Shown: one piece after another, positions 1 through 8,491 of the stretch | Position numbering within the stretch: the stretch's first letter is position 1 | How the letters are laid out: each line of letters starts with the position of its first letter | DNA from: Candidatus Gastranaerophilales bacterium | Lineage (GTDB): Bacteria; Cyanobacteriota; Vampirovibrionia; Gastranaerophilales; Gastranaerophilaceae | Direction of reading: 5' to 3' | DNA length: 41,186 nucleotides | Assembly (NCBI GenBank): GCA_947630535.1 | Contig: CANRHZ010000015.1 | Location: forward strand, 1-41,186 | The notes under the pieces: generated by a model | The model's database searches: none | What the model was told of the DNA's origin: nothing | Seen by the model: the letters and a program-made list of their open reading frames with translations, nothing else | Translations under genes and position numbers: made by a program

Positions 1-17
1 CTAAAATTTTAAAAGCA

Positions 18-47
18 TAAAAAATCCCGCAAATAAAATTGCGGGAT
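18..47 (-). terminator. Rho-independent terminator of the prepilin gene
   Basis: On the minus strand a 9-bp stem (24-32 with 39-47, core ATCCCGCAA) with a 6-nt loop is followed by a run of six T, 10 bases after the pilin stop codon. The block 1-46 is an exact reverse complement of 40925-40970, the terminator after recA. Confidence 0.85.
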
Positions 48-57
48 GTATATAAAA

Positions 58-1011
58 CTATTTTTTCACGCAACGAACGGAGCCTGACTTTGAGCGGGCG
101 AGCCTGCTTCGGAGCCCTGAATTGCGCATAATCTGCCCCCATACAAGACCGTCTTTACCTGATGAGATAACCGAACCTGACAAGTAGTCACCGACGCTCA
201 TACCGATTACATTGTAGTTGATAGCTATTGAAGCAAGTTCATCTCTATCGGGGAGCCTTGCACAAAGAGAACCGGCATCATTCCCATCCTCGCTATAAGA
301 TGGAACAGTTGATGTTGAAGCATTACTCGGGAATGGATTAGGTGCTACAACAACACTGTTTGTACGATAGAATACGGTCATAACTCCTACATCTTTTCCG
401 ATTTCATTTGGTCCTTTAAGACCATTCAGGTCATATATCATATTTGCACAGAATACTTGACCCATGTAATGATCTTCGTTTGGATGGTCTGATTCGCATA
501 AGGGATTATAGTATAGTGCAATTGATTCACCGTTAACCGTTTCAAAGGCAGCAACGTCCGTATCCATGGCTTTATTATTTGTGTTGGTTAATACAACGCC
601 TAATTCACTAACTTTTGTCGGAAAATCAAAATTATTGCCATTCAAAGTAATTATCTCAGATGGTATACCGCAAGCTTTTAAATTATTTTTATTGCACACG
701 TTTTGAATTCTATAGACTTTAGATAAACCGTCAATTATAAAAGCTTCTGCTGCCGAGGCTTTTATATTTGCATCATTTTTATCAGGAATTAAACCGTTTG
801 TTGTTCCATACCCTGCAACACTATCCATCTCTCCTATTGCTTGGCTCATTCTTGCATAAAGTGCCTTACGTTGAGCGTTCCAAGCTTTATCGTTAACGTT
901 CACAAGTAATGATGGTAATGTTATAGCTGCAACAATACCAATAATTGTTAGTGTTATCAATACTTCGGCTAAGGTAAATCCAATCAATCCCTTGGGGGGG
1001 GGGGGTAACAA
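58..1011 (-). CDS. Type IV prepilin-like protein, N-terminal methylation motif; leader frame interrupted by poly-C
   Basis: A secreted pilin or pseudopilin of about 300 residues. The sequence shows a class III signal: a short positive leader ending K-G-L-I-G, then F-T-L-A-E-V-L-I-T-L with Glu at +5, followed by a hydrophobic helix. Prepilin peptidase is expected to cut before the Phe and the helix to join a pilus or type II-like pseudopilus. The C-terminal domain carries several cysteines, including one five residues from the end. The listed start is a TTG at 1011 without a good Shine-Dalgarno. The better start is ATG at 1026-1028, eight bases after GGGAG, whose leader is duplicated at the right window edge. 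From that ATG, however, the 12-C tract (994-1005) puts the pilin out of frame and translation stops after 14 codons; 10 or 13 C would restore it. The family call is firm; start and expression state are not. Confidence 0.85.
   Translation of the reverse strand: MLPPPPKGLIGFTLAEVLITLTIIGIVAAITLPSLLVNVNDKAWNAQRKALYARMSQAIGEMDSVAGYGTTNGLIPDKNDANIKASAAEAFIIDGLSKVYRIQNVCNKNNLKACGIPSEIITLNGNNFDFPTKVSELGVVLTNTNNKAMDTDVAAFETVNGESIALYYNPLCESDHPNEDHYMGQVFCANMIYDLNGLKGPNEIGKDVGVMTVFYRTNSVVVAPNPFPSNASTSTVPSYSEDGNDAGSLCARLPDRDELASIAINYNVIGMSVGDYLSGSVISSGKDGLVWGQIMRNSGLRSRLARSKSGSVRCVKK
994..1005 (-). repeat. Poly-C tract (12 C on the coding strand) in the prepilin leader
   Basis: Twelve consecutive G on the plus strand encode a run of prolines in the leader. 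Counting codons from the ATG at 1028, tract lengths of 10 or 13 are in frame with the pilin and 12 is not. Such mononucleotide tracts are known slipped-strand switches in other bacteria; an assembly miscount is the alternative. Confidence 0.8.
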
Positions 1012-1025
1012 CTTTTCAAAATAGA

Positions 1026-1076
1026 CATAAATTAAACTCCCATCTATATCTTAGTACATTTTTATTTTATCAAATT
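1026..1076 (-). promoter_or_regulatory. Promoter and ribosome-binding leader of the prepilin gene
   Basis: Reading minus: TTGATA (1073-1068), 17 bases, GATATA (1050-1045), then GGGAG and the ATG at 1028. The 51-base block matches 41116-41166 at 48 positions, so it is a shared, probably conserved sigma-70 promoter with its leader. Confidence 0.7.
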
Positions 1077-1263
1077 AAATTTAACTTTTCAACTTTATTT
1101 TTTCATATTTTTTTTAAAAAAAACTTATTAATCAAAAAATAAACCCTTAAAATAGCTTTAAGACAAGCTTTTATATTTAATTTAAAAAGCCTCTTAAAAC
1201 ATTTGATATGATAAATAATATAAAATAAAATCTCAAAAATTAAGATAAAAAACGGAGAATTTA

Positions 1264-1461
1264 ATGGAAGAAGATATAAAATACAAGATAAAAAGCTATA
1301 ATGATTGCACATACAAAGAAAAAGAACTGTATAAAAAGATATTTAATATATCTGATCCTGCAAACTCTTTTATTGTCCGCATACCAAACCTTAAAATACC
1401 AACGGGTAAAAACATTTTAGAGTATTTTGAAGATTTGATTTTAAAACTTAGCATTGAATAA
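1264..1461 (+). CDS. Small hypothetical protein (65 aa)
   Basis: An acidic/lysine-rich 65-residue protein I do not recognise. The ATG is preceded by CGGAG at a good distance. No signal peptide, membrane segment or metal motif is visible. It lies between the divergent prepilin gene and the convergent etfA, whose stop codon is only a few bases away. An opposite-strand ORF at 1103-1312 is low complexity (Phe/Ile/Leu-rich) and I regard this one as the real gene because of its ribosome-binding site. Confidence 0.5.
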   Translation: MEEDIKYKIKSYNDCTYKEKELYKKIFNISDPANSFIVRIPNLKIPTGKNILEYFEDLILKLSIE

Positions 1462-1465
1462 AAAA

Positions 1466-2452
1466 TTAAATATTAAAACTTATGTTGCTATCAAGCATTT
1501 TATCTAAAACAAAAATAGCATCTTCAACAAGCCCGATATCGGCAGATTTAAATACGGGAGCGTTTTTATCAGTATTTATTGCAATAATTTTTTTTGAATT
1601 TTCCATCCCTACAATATGATGAATTGCGCCCGATATTCCAAACCCTACATATAAAAGGGGTGAAGTTGAACTTCCCGTTTGACCTATTTGATACTTTCTT
1701 TCAATGAGTCCCCTATCTACCGCTTTTCTTGTTGCGCCAACAATTGCACCCGTTTTTTTTGCAAGGAGTTTTAACTTTTCAAAGTTTTCTTTATTTTTTA
1801 GCCCCATCCCGCCTGCAAGAACCACCTTTGCATTTTGATAATTTATAAAATCTTCCTTTAGACCCTCATGATAATCAATTATTTCAAGAGAATTCAGCCT
1901 GCAATCCCCCAGATTAAATTCCAAAAATTCAATTTCAAGGTTATTATCAAAGTTAAACTCTTTTTTCTTAAAAGAATTTTTCCTTACCGTTGCCATTTCG
2001 GGCCTTTTTTTGTACATGATAGATGCCATAAGTTTTCCCCCGAAAGTCGGCCTTGTTGATATTAACTTACTATCTTCAATTTCAAGCTTTGTGCAATCCG
2101 CAGTTAAGCCCGTATTAAGGCATGATGCCACAACGGGAGCGATTTCCCTTCCGTTAGAAGTTGAAGTTAATATAAAAATATCGACGTCAATTTTTTTAAT
2201 TAAATCAACAATCAAAAAAGGTTCAACCCTTTTATCAAAATAAACTCTGTTTGTATTAATTAAATAGAGCTTATCAAGCCCGTATTTTCTTAAATTTTTC
2301 TTTTTATCTTCATCCAAAAAGAAACCATCCGGTTGTAATAAAACCCCTAAAACCCTGTTTCCGTTTGAAATTTCTTTTGCATAGGAAATTAAATCGTAAG
2401 AATAGTCGGGAATTTCGTTTTTATTTAACTCTACATATACTAAAATTTCCAT
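1466..2452 (-). CDS. etfA: Electron transfer flavoprotein subunit alpha
   Basis: The alpha subunit of the soluble FAD/AMP-containing electron carrier that takes electrons from acyl-CoA or other dehydrogenases. It has 328 residues, the usual length. The N-terminal half is the ETF alpha/beta nucleotide fold. The C-terminal FAD domain is recognisable by V-L-A-G-G-M-G, then G-A-T-R-K-A-V-D-R-G, Q-I-G-Q-T-G and a G-F-G-I-S-G-A-I-H-H segment, followed by D-K-N-A-P-V-F-K. It starts two bases after the etfB stop, so the subunits are co-transcribed. No dehydrogenase or ETF-quinone reductase is in the window, so the electron donor and acceptor cannot be named; bifurcating and non-bifurcating types were not separated. 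Confidence 0.93.
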   Translation of the reverse strand: MEILVYVELNKNEIPDYSYDLISYAKEISNGNRVLGVLLQPDGFFLDEDKKKNLRKYGLDKLYLINTNRVYFDKRVEPFLIVDLIKKIDVDIFILTSTSNGREIAPVVASCLNTGLTADCTKLEIEDSKLISTRPTFGGKLMASIMYKKRPEMATVRKNSFKKKEFNFDNNLEIEFLEFNLGDCRLNSLEIIDYHEGLKEDFINYQNAKVVLAGGMGLKNKENFEKLKLLAKKTGAIVGATRKAVDRGLIERKYQIGQTGSSTSPLLYVGFGISGAIHHIVGMENSKKIIAINTDKNAPVFKSADIGLVEDAIFVLDKMLDSNISFNI

Positions 2453-2454
2453 AT

Positions 2455-3216
2455 TTATACTTTCATTTCCTCTATTAAATCGTAAATTGAATTTACAAAT
2501 TTGCAGTTTCTTTCATGCAAAGGTCGATAAGCTTTCTTAACATATGTTGGAGATGCCCTAAGTCCGCTTTCTTCTTGATTTAATAAAATATCGTTTGCGT
2601 TTATTGTCGTAATTTTTTTGTTTGCGCCCATAATATAATCTTTAATTTTAGGCTTGTATATTTCCCCCTCAAAATTTGCCATGGAAATTAAAAGGGGATA
2701 TTTGGCTTTTATTTTATAAACCCCGTCATCTTTAATTGATGTTAATGAAATACGGTTTTCATTAACATCATCAATTTTATGCACATAGCCGACGTTTGCA
2801 ATGTTTAATAAGTTTGCAAGACAATAAGGAGTCTGCGCCGTATCTCCGTCAGATGCGAATTGCCCCGTTATTATTAAGTCAAAATCGCCCAAAACATTTT
2901 TTATTGCATAGGATAATGTTTTTGCGGTAATTAAAGTATCGGAGCCGACAAAAAATCTATCCGTTAATAAATACCCTTCATCTCCCGTCATATTAAGGGC
3001 ATATCTTAGGGATTCAATTGAATTTTGAGGGCCCATTGTAAGAATTGTTACTTTGGATTGGGGCAGTTTTTCTTTTACGGTTTTTGAAGCCATAATCCCG
3101 TATAAATCATAAGGATTAATTACCGATATAACCCCATCTCTTATGATATTATTATCTTTGCTCCATCTGACATCATTTGTATCAGGAATTTGTTTTATGC
3201 ATAATAAAATTTTCAT
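2455..3216 (-). CDS. etfB: Electron transfer flavoprotein subunit beta
   Basis: The beta subunit of ETF, 253 residues, with the typical start M-K-I-L-L-C-I-K-Q-I-P-D and the D-L-I-I-T-G-Q-F-A-S-D-G-D-T-A-Q-T-P segment that lines the AMP/FAD pocket. It is the first gene of a two-gene operon with etfA. The promoter must lie in the 112-bp divergent gap shared with the large plus-strand gene at 3329. No downstream terminator is obvious before the small ORF at 1461. Confidence 0.93.
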   Translation of the reverse strand: MKILLCIKQIPDTNDVRWSKDNNIIRDGVISVINPYDLYGIMASKTVKEKLPQSKVTILTMGPQNSIESLRYALNMTGDEGYLLTDRFFVGSDTLITAKTLSYAIKNVLGDFDLIITGQFASDGDTAQTPYCLANLLNIANVGYVHKIDDVNENRISLTSIKDDGVYKIKAKYPLLISMANFEGEIYKPKIKDYIMGANKKITTINANDILLNQEESGLRASPTYVKKAYRPLHERNCKFVNSIYDLIEEMKV

Positions 3217-3328
3217 ATTTCAAGTGTATACCATTGTTTACAGTTAGTAAAGAAATGTAAAAACATGTCAATTAATTGCCCTATTTTGACTTTATTACTT
3301 TATAGAGGGCAAAATTGCGGGCATACCC

Positions 3329-5530
3329 ATGATTAACAACAATTACACAAATTACAATAACCAAAAGAATAATCTCTCATACGGGGCTATTAAAGATGTT
3401 GTGCCCAAAAATGTTAACGAGAAGCTCCCTCAAAATATTCAAAATTTAGAAGCTAAAGACATTGCAAACAATAACGGCGCTGTTTCCACAATGTCTAATA
3501 TGAATAAATCAACCGGTCTTGCAACTTTAGGCATATATTTGCCCTTTGTTGCCTTAAGAACCATTAATGACAGGCAAAAAGGCTTTTTTAGTTTCGGGGG
3601 CGAATATGATAAAAGCTTCTTAGGGCGCTTAGCTAACTTTGGAAACTCAATAAATAAAGGAATACGCAAGTTAATCCCTGATAACATTGAAACATCTGTT
3701 TCTAAAGGCATTCAAAGCACCAAAGATTTTATATTAAAACATTCTGCAATAGCCCGTTCATTTACAACTCCTCTCAAACTTGAAAGCAAAATGGCAATGT
3801 CTGAAGCAAACGGTCTTTTCGGACGTGTTATGTATGACAACGCTTTTCTTTTCGAAAAAGGCTTTGAAGGAGATATCAGACAACTTTTCAAGGGAGATGC
3901 CAAAGGTCAATTCTGGCAGTTTCTTCTGAACAAAAATAAAGATATTGACTCTTTGCCTGTTGATGAAGCAAAAGAAGTTATAACCGGCGCATTTCGTGAA
4001 ATAGCCGAAATGCCCGTTAAAAACAAAGAAACAATGGGCTATGTTGAGGACATTATAAGCAAACTTTCTCAATCAAACGAAGCGGCAGTAATCGGAAAAT
4101 GGGGAAATTTCCCGATATCTAAAATCCCCGTTATAGGAAAATTCTTTGAACTAAGAGTACCCGCAAGCGAAATTGCAAATAAATTAAGGGTAGCATCCAA
4201 TACAGGCGGCAAAACCGCAGCTGCAATTGCAGCGGGCGGAGCCTCCGCTCTGGGTAATTTTATGCCCAATGCCTTTGCAAAAATATATGAAGGCTTCACT
4301 TCAAATTACGTAGGCGGTAAAATCGCACCTGTATTACAGGCATATTTCCTTGCGTCAGCTGCAATGAGAGCCAAAGATGCTCCGGAAGGGCAAAGACTTT
4401 CCACGTTTATGGACGAAGAAGTCGGCGGTGTTGCAACTTTATTTACAATGCCCCTTGCTACTTCTCTTTTAACAAAAATGGGCGGTCTTAAATATTTAGG
4501 TATGGGAAAAGATGTTGCTTCGCAAGCTAAAAATGTCGAAAAATACAGAGAAATGATAAAAACCCTGAACGAAAAAGTTGATGCAAAAACAATTACAAGG
4601 GGTGAATATCTTAATGAAGTTAAGAAAATAAAAGACTTATTAAACGGAAAAATAGACGGCTCTAAAGGTTTAAGGTTCTGGCAAAAACCCTTGAAAGCAA
4701 TAGGAAAAATTTTAGGTTCAAACTATAAAAAAGAAACAATTAAACCATTTATAGACGATATGGTTCCAAGCGACTTAAGCTCTCTTAAACAGATGGGATT
4801 AAATGTATCCAACAAAGTTCAAAATGCGCTATACGGTTTTAAAACGGGTAAATTTATGGGAATGACCCCGGGCGGTGTTTTAAGGTTTGTCCTTGTTATG
4901 TTTGTATTATCTCCCATTGTTACAAAACCAATAAGATGGGCGATAAATAAAATATTCGGAAAACCTTATAATCCGGATGAAGAAAAGAAACAAAAAGAAC
5001 AGGAAGCCATACAAAACAATCCTTTTGCAAATATGCAAGACAGTGAACTTTTGGAACTTTTGAGCAAAAATCAAGACATTCTTAATCAAATACAAAATAA
5101 CCCCGAACTTTTAAAAGAGTTTCAATCAAATCCAAACAAACTGTATGAAATTTTAAAAGAAGGTGCAAAGAAAAAAGAAGAGGCAAATAAAAATGTGCCC
5201 CCAAGCCCAATTTTGCAACAATATATTAATTCTAATACCCCTAATTCGACATTTACCCCTCCGATTGCCCCAATTGCGGACAATCAGGTATTAAACAACA
5301 ACAATTCAACTTTTCCTGTGAAAATGCCCGCACCAAATGTTCAAAATGACGCTTCACAAAATAACGCTCAAGAAACCACGGAACCAACGGAACCCGAAAG
5401 AACTTATATTCCTTCATCAAAGCCTGCTGATTTTTCGGCCCAACAAAAGGCTCAGGATGAAAAATTCAATGCTATTTTACAAGATATGGACAACACGGAA
5501 AAAGAATTCAGCAAATATTTAAGTATTTAA
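3329..5530 (+). CDS. Large hypothetical protein with several hydrophobic segments and a Pro/Asn/Gln-rich tail
   Basis: A 733-residue protein I do not recognise. The first 50 residues are Asn/Gln-rich and contain an N-L-S-Y-G-A-I-K segment resembling the N-terminal F-G motif of other proteins in this window. Hydrophobic stretches appear near residues 62-78, 330-350, 370-385 and most clearly 515-535 (V-L-R-F-V-L-V-M-F-V-L-S-P-I-V). The region between is basic and helical with many Gly/Ala. From about residue 550 the sequence becomes charged, then Pro/Asn/Gln-rich and low complexity, ending in Asp/Glu/Lys-rich helix. No signal peptide of the usual kind is seen. It is monocistronic, divergent from etfBA and convergent with the helicase, whose stop codon overlaps its own by four bases. 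Codon use matches its neighbours. Probably a lineage-specific envelope-associated protein; function unknown. Confidence 0.8.
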   Translation: MINNNYTNYNNQKNNLSYGAIKDVVPKNVNEKLPQNIQNLEAKDIANNNGAVSTMSNMNKSTGLATLGIYLPFVALRTINDRQKGFFSFGGEYDKSFLGRLANFGNSINKGIRKLIPDNIETSVSKGIQSTKDFILKHSAIARSFTTPLKLESKMAMSEANGLFGRVMYDNAFLFEKGFEGDIRQLFKGDAKGQFWQFLLNKNKDIDSLPVDEAKEVITGAFREIAEMPVKNKETMGYVEDIISKLSQSNEAAVIGKWGNFPISKIPVIGKFFELRVPASEIANKLRVASNTGGKTAAAIAAGGASALGNFMPNAFAKIYEGFTSNYVGGKIAPVLQAYFLASAAMRAKDAPEGQRLSTFMDEEVGGVATLFTMPLATSLLTKMGGLKYLGMGKDVASQAKNVEKYREMIKTLNEKVDAKTITRGEYLNEVKKIKDLLNGKIDGSKGLRFWQKPLKAIGKILGSNYKKETIKPFIDDMVPSDLSSLKQMGLNVSNKVQNALYGFKTGKFMGMTPGGVLRFVLVMFVLSPIVTKPIRWAINKIFGKPYNPDEEKKQKEQEAIQNNPFANMQDSELLELLSKNQDILNQIQNNPELLKEFQSNPNKLYEILKEGAKKKEEANKNVPPSPILQQYINSNTPNSTFTPPIAPIADNQVLNNNNSTFPVKMPAPNVQNDASQNNAQETTEPTEPERTYIPSSKPADFSAQQKAQDEKFNAILQDMDNTEKEFSKYLSI

Positions 5531-8091
5531 ATTCCCATATTTAATTCAAGATTGAATATGTCCACAACGGGTGGTTTTCTCAAATTAGAGATTGCAATTT
5601 CCGATTCTTTTTTGATATTTTCATCAGGTGTTAATTCATTAATAATTTTAAGTAAATCTATTGTTCCGTTTATTACTCTTAAGAAATCTCCTTCATGGAC
5701 GATTAAATCGTTTTCTCTTAATTCGTTCATAATCTCTGTCCAGCCTTCAAGAGTTTTTGTTCTTGAATTGTTAGAAAGTTCCGCAAATCTTAATATATAA
5801 GGAACAAGGTTAGTCGAAAGCTTTGTTTCTTCTTCCCTTATTCCGAGGGCATATTCTCTTTTGTCTATGTCATCCACAAGGTCACAGATTTTTTCAAACG
5901 GTTTTGATAAATAACTGTATTCACCCGTAAGGAATTTTTCGGGGTTTTCATCTTTAACATCCGAAAACATAGCGCAAAGAGCGGTTAATTCAACACTTGT
6001 AAAGTCTTTTAAATATTCAGGTTCCGCTATAAGTTCGGTCATTATAATTTCGTTTATCCCGTAAACGCTTTTTGCAATTTCGCCTTTATAAGTTCTTTTG
6101 TATGTACCGTCTTTTTTCTTTTCTATATATCCCATCCGTTCAAGGTTTTCAAGCCTGCTATTTGTTAATTCTTCAAGTCTGTCAATATTTTTTGAACTCT
6201 GTTGTGATGCAAAAGAACTTAAAATTGCCCCTTCTTTATCATTTAACATTCTATCAGACAGTACGGATGCGTAACTTGGCTTGTATTGGCTTTTAATGGA
6301 GGTATCTTTTGAACTTGAAAGCTCGATATATTTTAAATATTCTTCATAGTTATATGGCAAAACAACTACGTTTCCGATTTTATCTTTTCCCCTTCTTCCG
6401 GCACGTCCTGCGCCCTGTTTAAATATGGAAGTTGAAATATCAACTATTTCATCCCCGTCAAACTTATTAAGAGCGGTAAACACGGAAGATTTAAACGGCA
6501 TATTAATTCCCGCAAGCAGGGTTTCCGTTGCAAAACAAACCTTTACAAGTCCTTTTCTTGCAAGGGATTCAACCAAACTTTTATATGCGGGGAGTTTTCC
6601 CGCATGGTGAACCGCATACCCTTTCATAAGGGCTTCAAGGGTTTGTTCATTAAAATCCGAGCCTAAAAACACGCCTTTATCAATTGCGGTTTGGACTTCA
6701 TCATAAACCATTTTGGATTGAACAGGGTTTAAAAGGCTGGGGGAATCGGCCGAAATTTTTTCAAGAGATTTATCGCAGCCTTTTTTAGAGAATTTGTAAA
6801 CAAGAACGGGGGTCATGTTCTTATCGTTGAGTATTTTTACAACCCGTCCCAAATTTATATGGTCATCAAAGTCGTATTCTGCCGGCATGTCTTTTAGATA
6901 TACGGTTGAACCGTTGTTGGATAAAATCAGGGAAATTGCATCTGCCGTTTCTTCGTCAATGCCATATTCGTTTTGAAGATGTTTTGATAAAACTTTGGAA
7001 GTGACCATATTTCTGTCAGCCATTTTGGAAAGATAATTTATTGTGTCGTCTTTTGTTTTTGAACCTATTATGTTTCCCAATTCATTTAGAGCATCATACT
7101 GTCTGTCTGAAAGATTGATTTCTTGTTTAAGTTTCATAACATCAATTTTGTGTATTTTGGTGTTTATAAGTTTTAATTCGTGGTTTTGGTCTTTCAAAAG
7201 GCAAAATTCTCTAAGGGGGACATGTCTTTCTTGTTCCGGAACAGAAACAAGATATGTGTCATTTTGGCCGTTTATGTCGTTAATCCATTCTTGTATGCTG
7301 CTTGCATTTGAAGCGGTAGCAGAAAGCATAAGCTGCTTCATATGTTTTGGGGTATACATAACCGCTTCTTCCCATACAGTACCTCTGTCTTTGTCATTTA
7401 AATAATGAAATTCGTCAAAGATAACTCCGTCATAGTCTTTATATTTTTTATCAACGGTTTTTTCATCCGTAGACAGTAAAGAATTTTTATAAACTTCTGT
7501 TGTCATTACAACCAAAGGGGCATCAGGGTTTATGCATCTGTCCCCCGTTACAAGACCTACATTGTCTGTGTTTTGAAGGTTTCCTTTTGCATCGTACGTG
7601 CCGAAAAGTTTTGCAAATTCAGAATATTTTTCATTGCTCAGTGCTTTTAGGGGGGATAAATAAATTATTTTTTTGTTCTTATCAAGAGTGTTTTTAATTA
7701 CATGCTCTGCTATTAAGGTTTTACCCGTGCCCGTTGGTGCAGAAACTATGGTTGATTTGCCCGAATTATAAGCATCAATTGCGTCTTTTTGATATTTATC
7801 CAAATTCAATAGTCCGTCAGACAATTCAAACGGTTTTGGTTTTTGTTTTTCGGATTTTGGAATTTCAATTTGTAAAAGCTTATCCATATTAAAGTAACCT
7901 TCTGAATACGGATGTTGGCCTTTTATATCTTTAGGAAGCAAATAATTGTTGTTATAATTACCGCAATAATCCAAATTTGAGGCAAATGTATTTTTGTGTT
8001 CCGTTAAATATTTTGCCTTATGCTTTTTGTTTTTGTGCCCGAAGGCTACATTATTCTGTAATTTGTACGGTGTTATTTCTAATATCCGCAT
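5527..8091 (-). CDS. Ski2-like superfamily II (DEAD/DExH) RNA helicase
   Basis: An 854-residue ATP-dependent helicase of the Ski2/Mtr4 type, a family with cyanobacterial and actinobacterial members implicated in RNA unwinding. Visible motifs in order: Q-like L-D-K-Y-Q-K-D-A, motif I A-P-T-G-T-G-K-T (about 118-125), motif II D-E-F-H, motif III L-S-A-T-A, motif V around E-T-L-L-A-G-I-N-M-P, and motif VI G-A-G-R-A-G-R-R-G. The C-terminal third is a helical domain without an exosome-type arch that I can recognise. I start at the ATG at 8091 rather than the TTG at 8112, which overlaps nothing useful. The N-terminus then carries V-A-F-G-H-K-N-K about 16 residues in, before the helicase core. It lies 21 bp downstream of the 94-aa gene and is probably co-transcribed with it. 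RNA versus DNA substrate is inferred from family only. Confidence 0.9.
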   Translation of the reverse strand: MRILEITPYKLQNNVAFGHKNKKHKAKYLTEHKNTFASNLDYCGNYNNNYLLPKDIKGQHPYSEGYFNMDKLLQIEIPKSEKQKPKPFELSDGLLNLDKYQKDAIDAYNSGKSTIVSAPTGTGKTLIAEHVIKNTLDKNKKIIYLSPLKALSNEKYSEFAKLFGTYDAKGNLQNTDNVGLVTGDRCINPDAPLVVMTTEVYKNSLLSTDEKTVDKKYKDYDGVIFDEFHYLNDKDRGTVWEEAVMYTPKHMKQLMLSATASNASSIQEWINDINGQNDTYLVSVPEQERHVPLREFCLLKDQNHELKLINTKIHKIDVMKLKQEINLSDRQYDALNELGNIIGSKTKDDTINYLSKMADRNMVTSKVLSKHLQNEYGIDEETADAISLILSNNGSTVYLKDMPAEYDFDDHINLGRVVKILNDKNMTPVLVYKFSKKGCDKSLEKISADSPSLLNPVQSKMVYDEVQTAIDKGVFLGSDFNEQTLEALMKGYAVHHAGKLPAYKSLVESLARKGLVKVCFATETLLAGINMPFKSSVFTALNKFDGDEIVDISTSIFKQGAGRAGRRGKDKIGNVVVLPYNYEEYLKYIELSSSKDTSIKSQYKPSYASVLSDRMLNDKEGAILSSFASQQSSKNIDRLEELTNSRLENLERMGYIEKKKDGTYKRTYKGEIAKSVYGINEIIMTELIAEPEYLKDFTSVELTALCAMFSDVKDENPEKFLTGEYSYLSKPFEKICDLVDDIDKREYALGIREEETKLSTNLVPYILRFAELSNNSRTKTLEGWTEIMNELRENDLIVHEGDFLRVINGTIDLLKIINELTPDENIKKESEIAISNLRKPPVVDIFNLELNMGI

Positions 8092-8112
8092 TAAAATATC
8101 CCAACCAACCAA

Positions 8113-8397
8113 CTAACGCTTTCTTATAAACGGCAAAAATGCAAAAACCGAGAGCATAATTGACAAAAATGTGCAATCAGCACTGAGTTTTCCTGCTGTT
8201 AATTTTTTACCGCCTCCGGATTTTAAATTTTTCGGGTCAATAGCCTGATAAGAATGAATGGTGTTATATAGAGAGCCATTAGGTAATTTATCCGGCGGCA
8301 TAACGACTCTATTGCTCAACTGTCCTACAGAACCCGATTTAGAGCTCTTTTTGCCGAAATAAATTGAGGACAAAGAGTTTTTTAACACGCAATTCAT
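8113..8397 (-). CDS. Small membrane-anchored hypothetical protein (94 aa)
   Basis: A basic 94-residue protein of unknown function. Residues 10-17 read S-S-I-Y-F-G-K-K, an F-G motif like that of the helicase encoded just downstream. The middle is Gly/Ser/Lys-rich. Residues 76-91 form one hydrophobic segment (F-L-S-I-M-L-S-V-F-A-F-L-P-F-I) followed by Arg-Lys-Arg, suggesting a C-terminal membrane anchor with the tail in the cytoplasm. It stops 21 bases before the helicase ATG, so the two are likely one transcript. AGGTCAGATAAA upstream gives a moderate ribosome-binding site. Confidence 0.6.
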   Translation of the reverse strand: MNCVLKNSLSSIYFGKKSSKSGSVGQLSNRVVMPPDKLPNGSLYNTIHSYQAIDPKNLKSGGGKKLTAGKLSADCTFLSIMLSVFAFLPFIRKR

Positions 8398-8491
8398 TTT
8401 ATCTGACCTTTATTTTGCATGTTTAAACCCCAAAAATTTATTTAATTGCTATTTTTATTAAAATATGTAAATCCATGTTAAGAAAATAAAC

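Noticed and set aside
1103-1312. Minus-strand 69-codon ORF
   Set aside because: Phe/Leu/Ile/Lys low-complexity translation of AT-rich DNA, without a ribosome-binding site, overlapping a better plus-strand ORF.
8092-8112. TTG at 8112 as helicase start
   Set aside because: An ATG follows at 8091 at a sensible distance, and the seven extra residues match nothing in the family.
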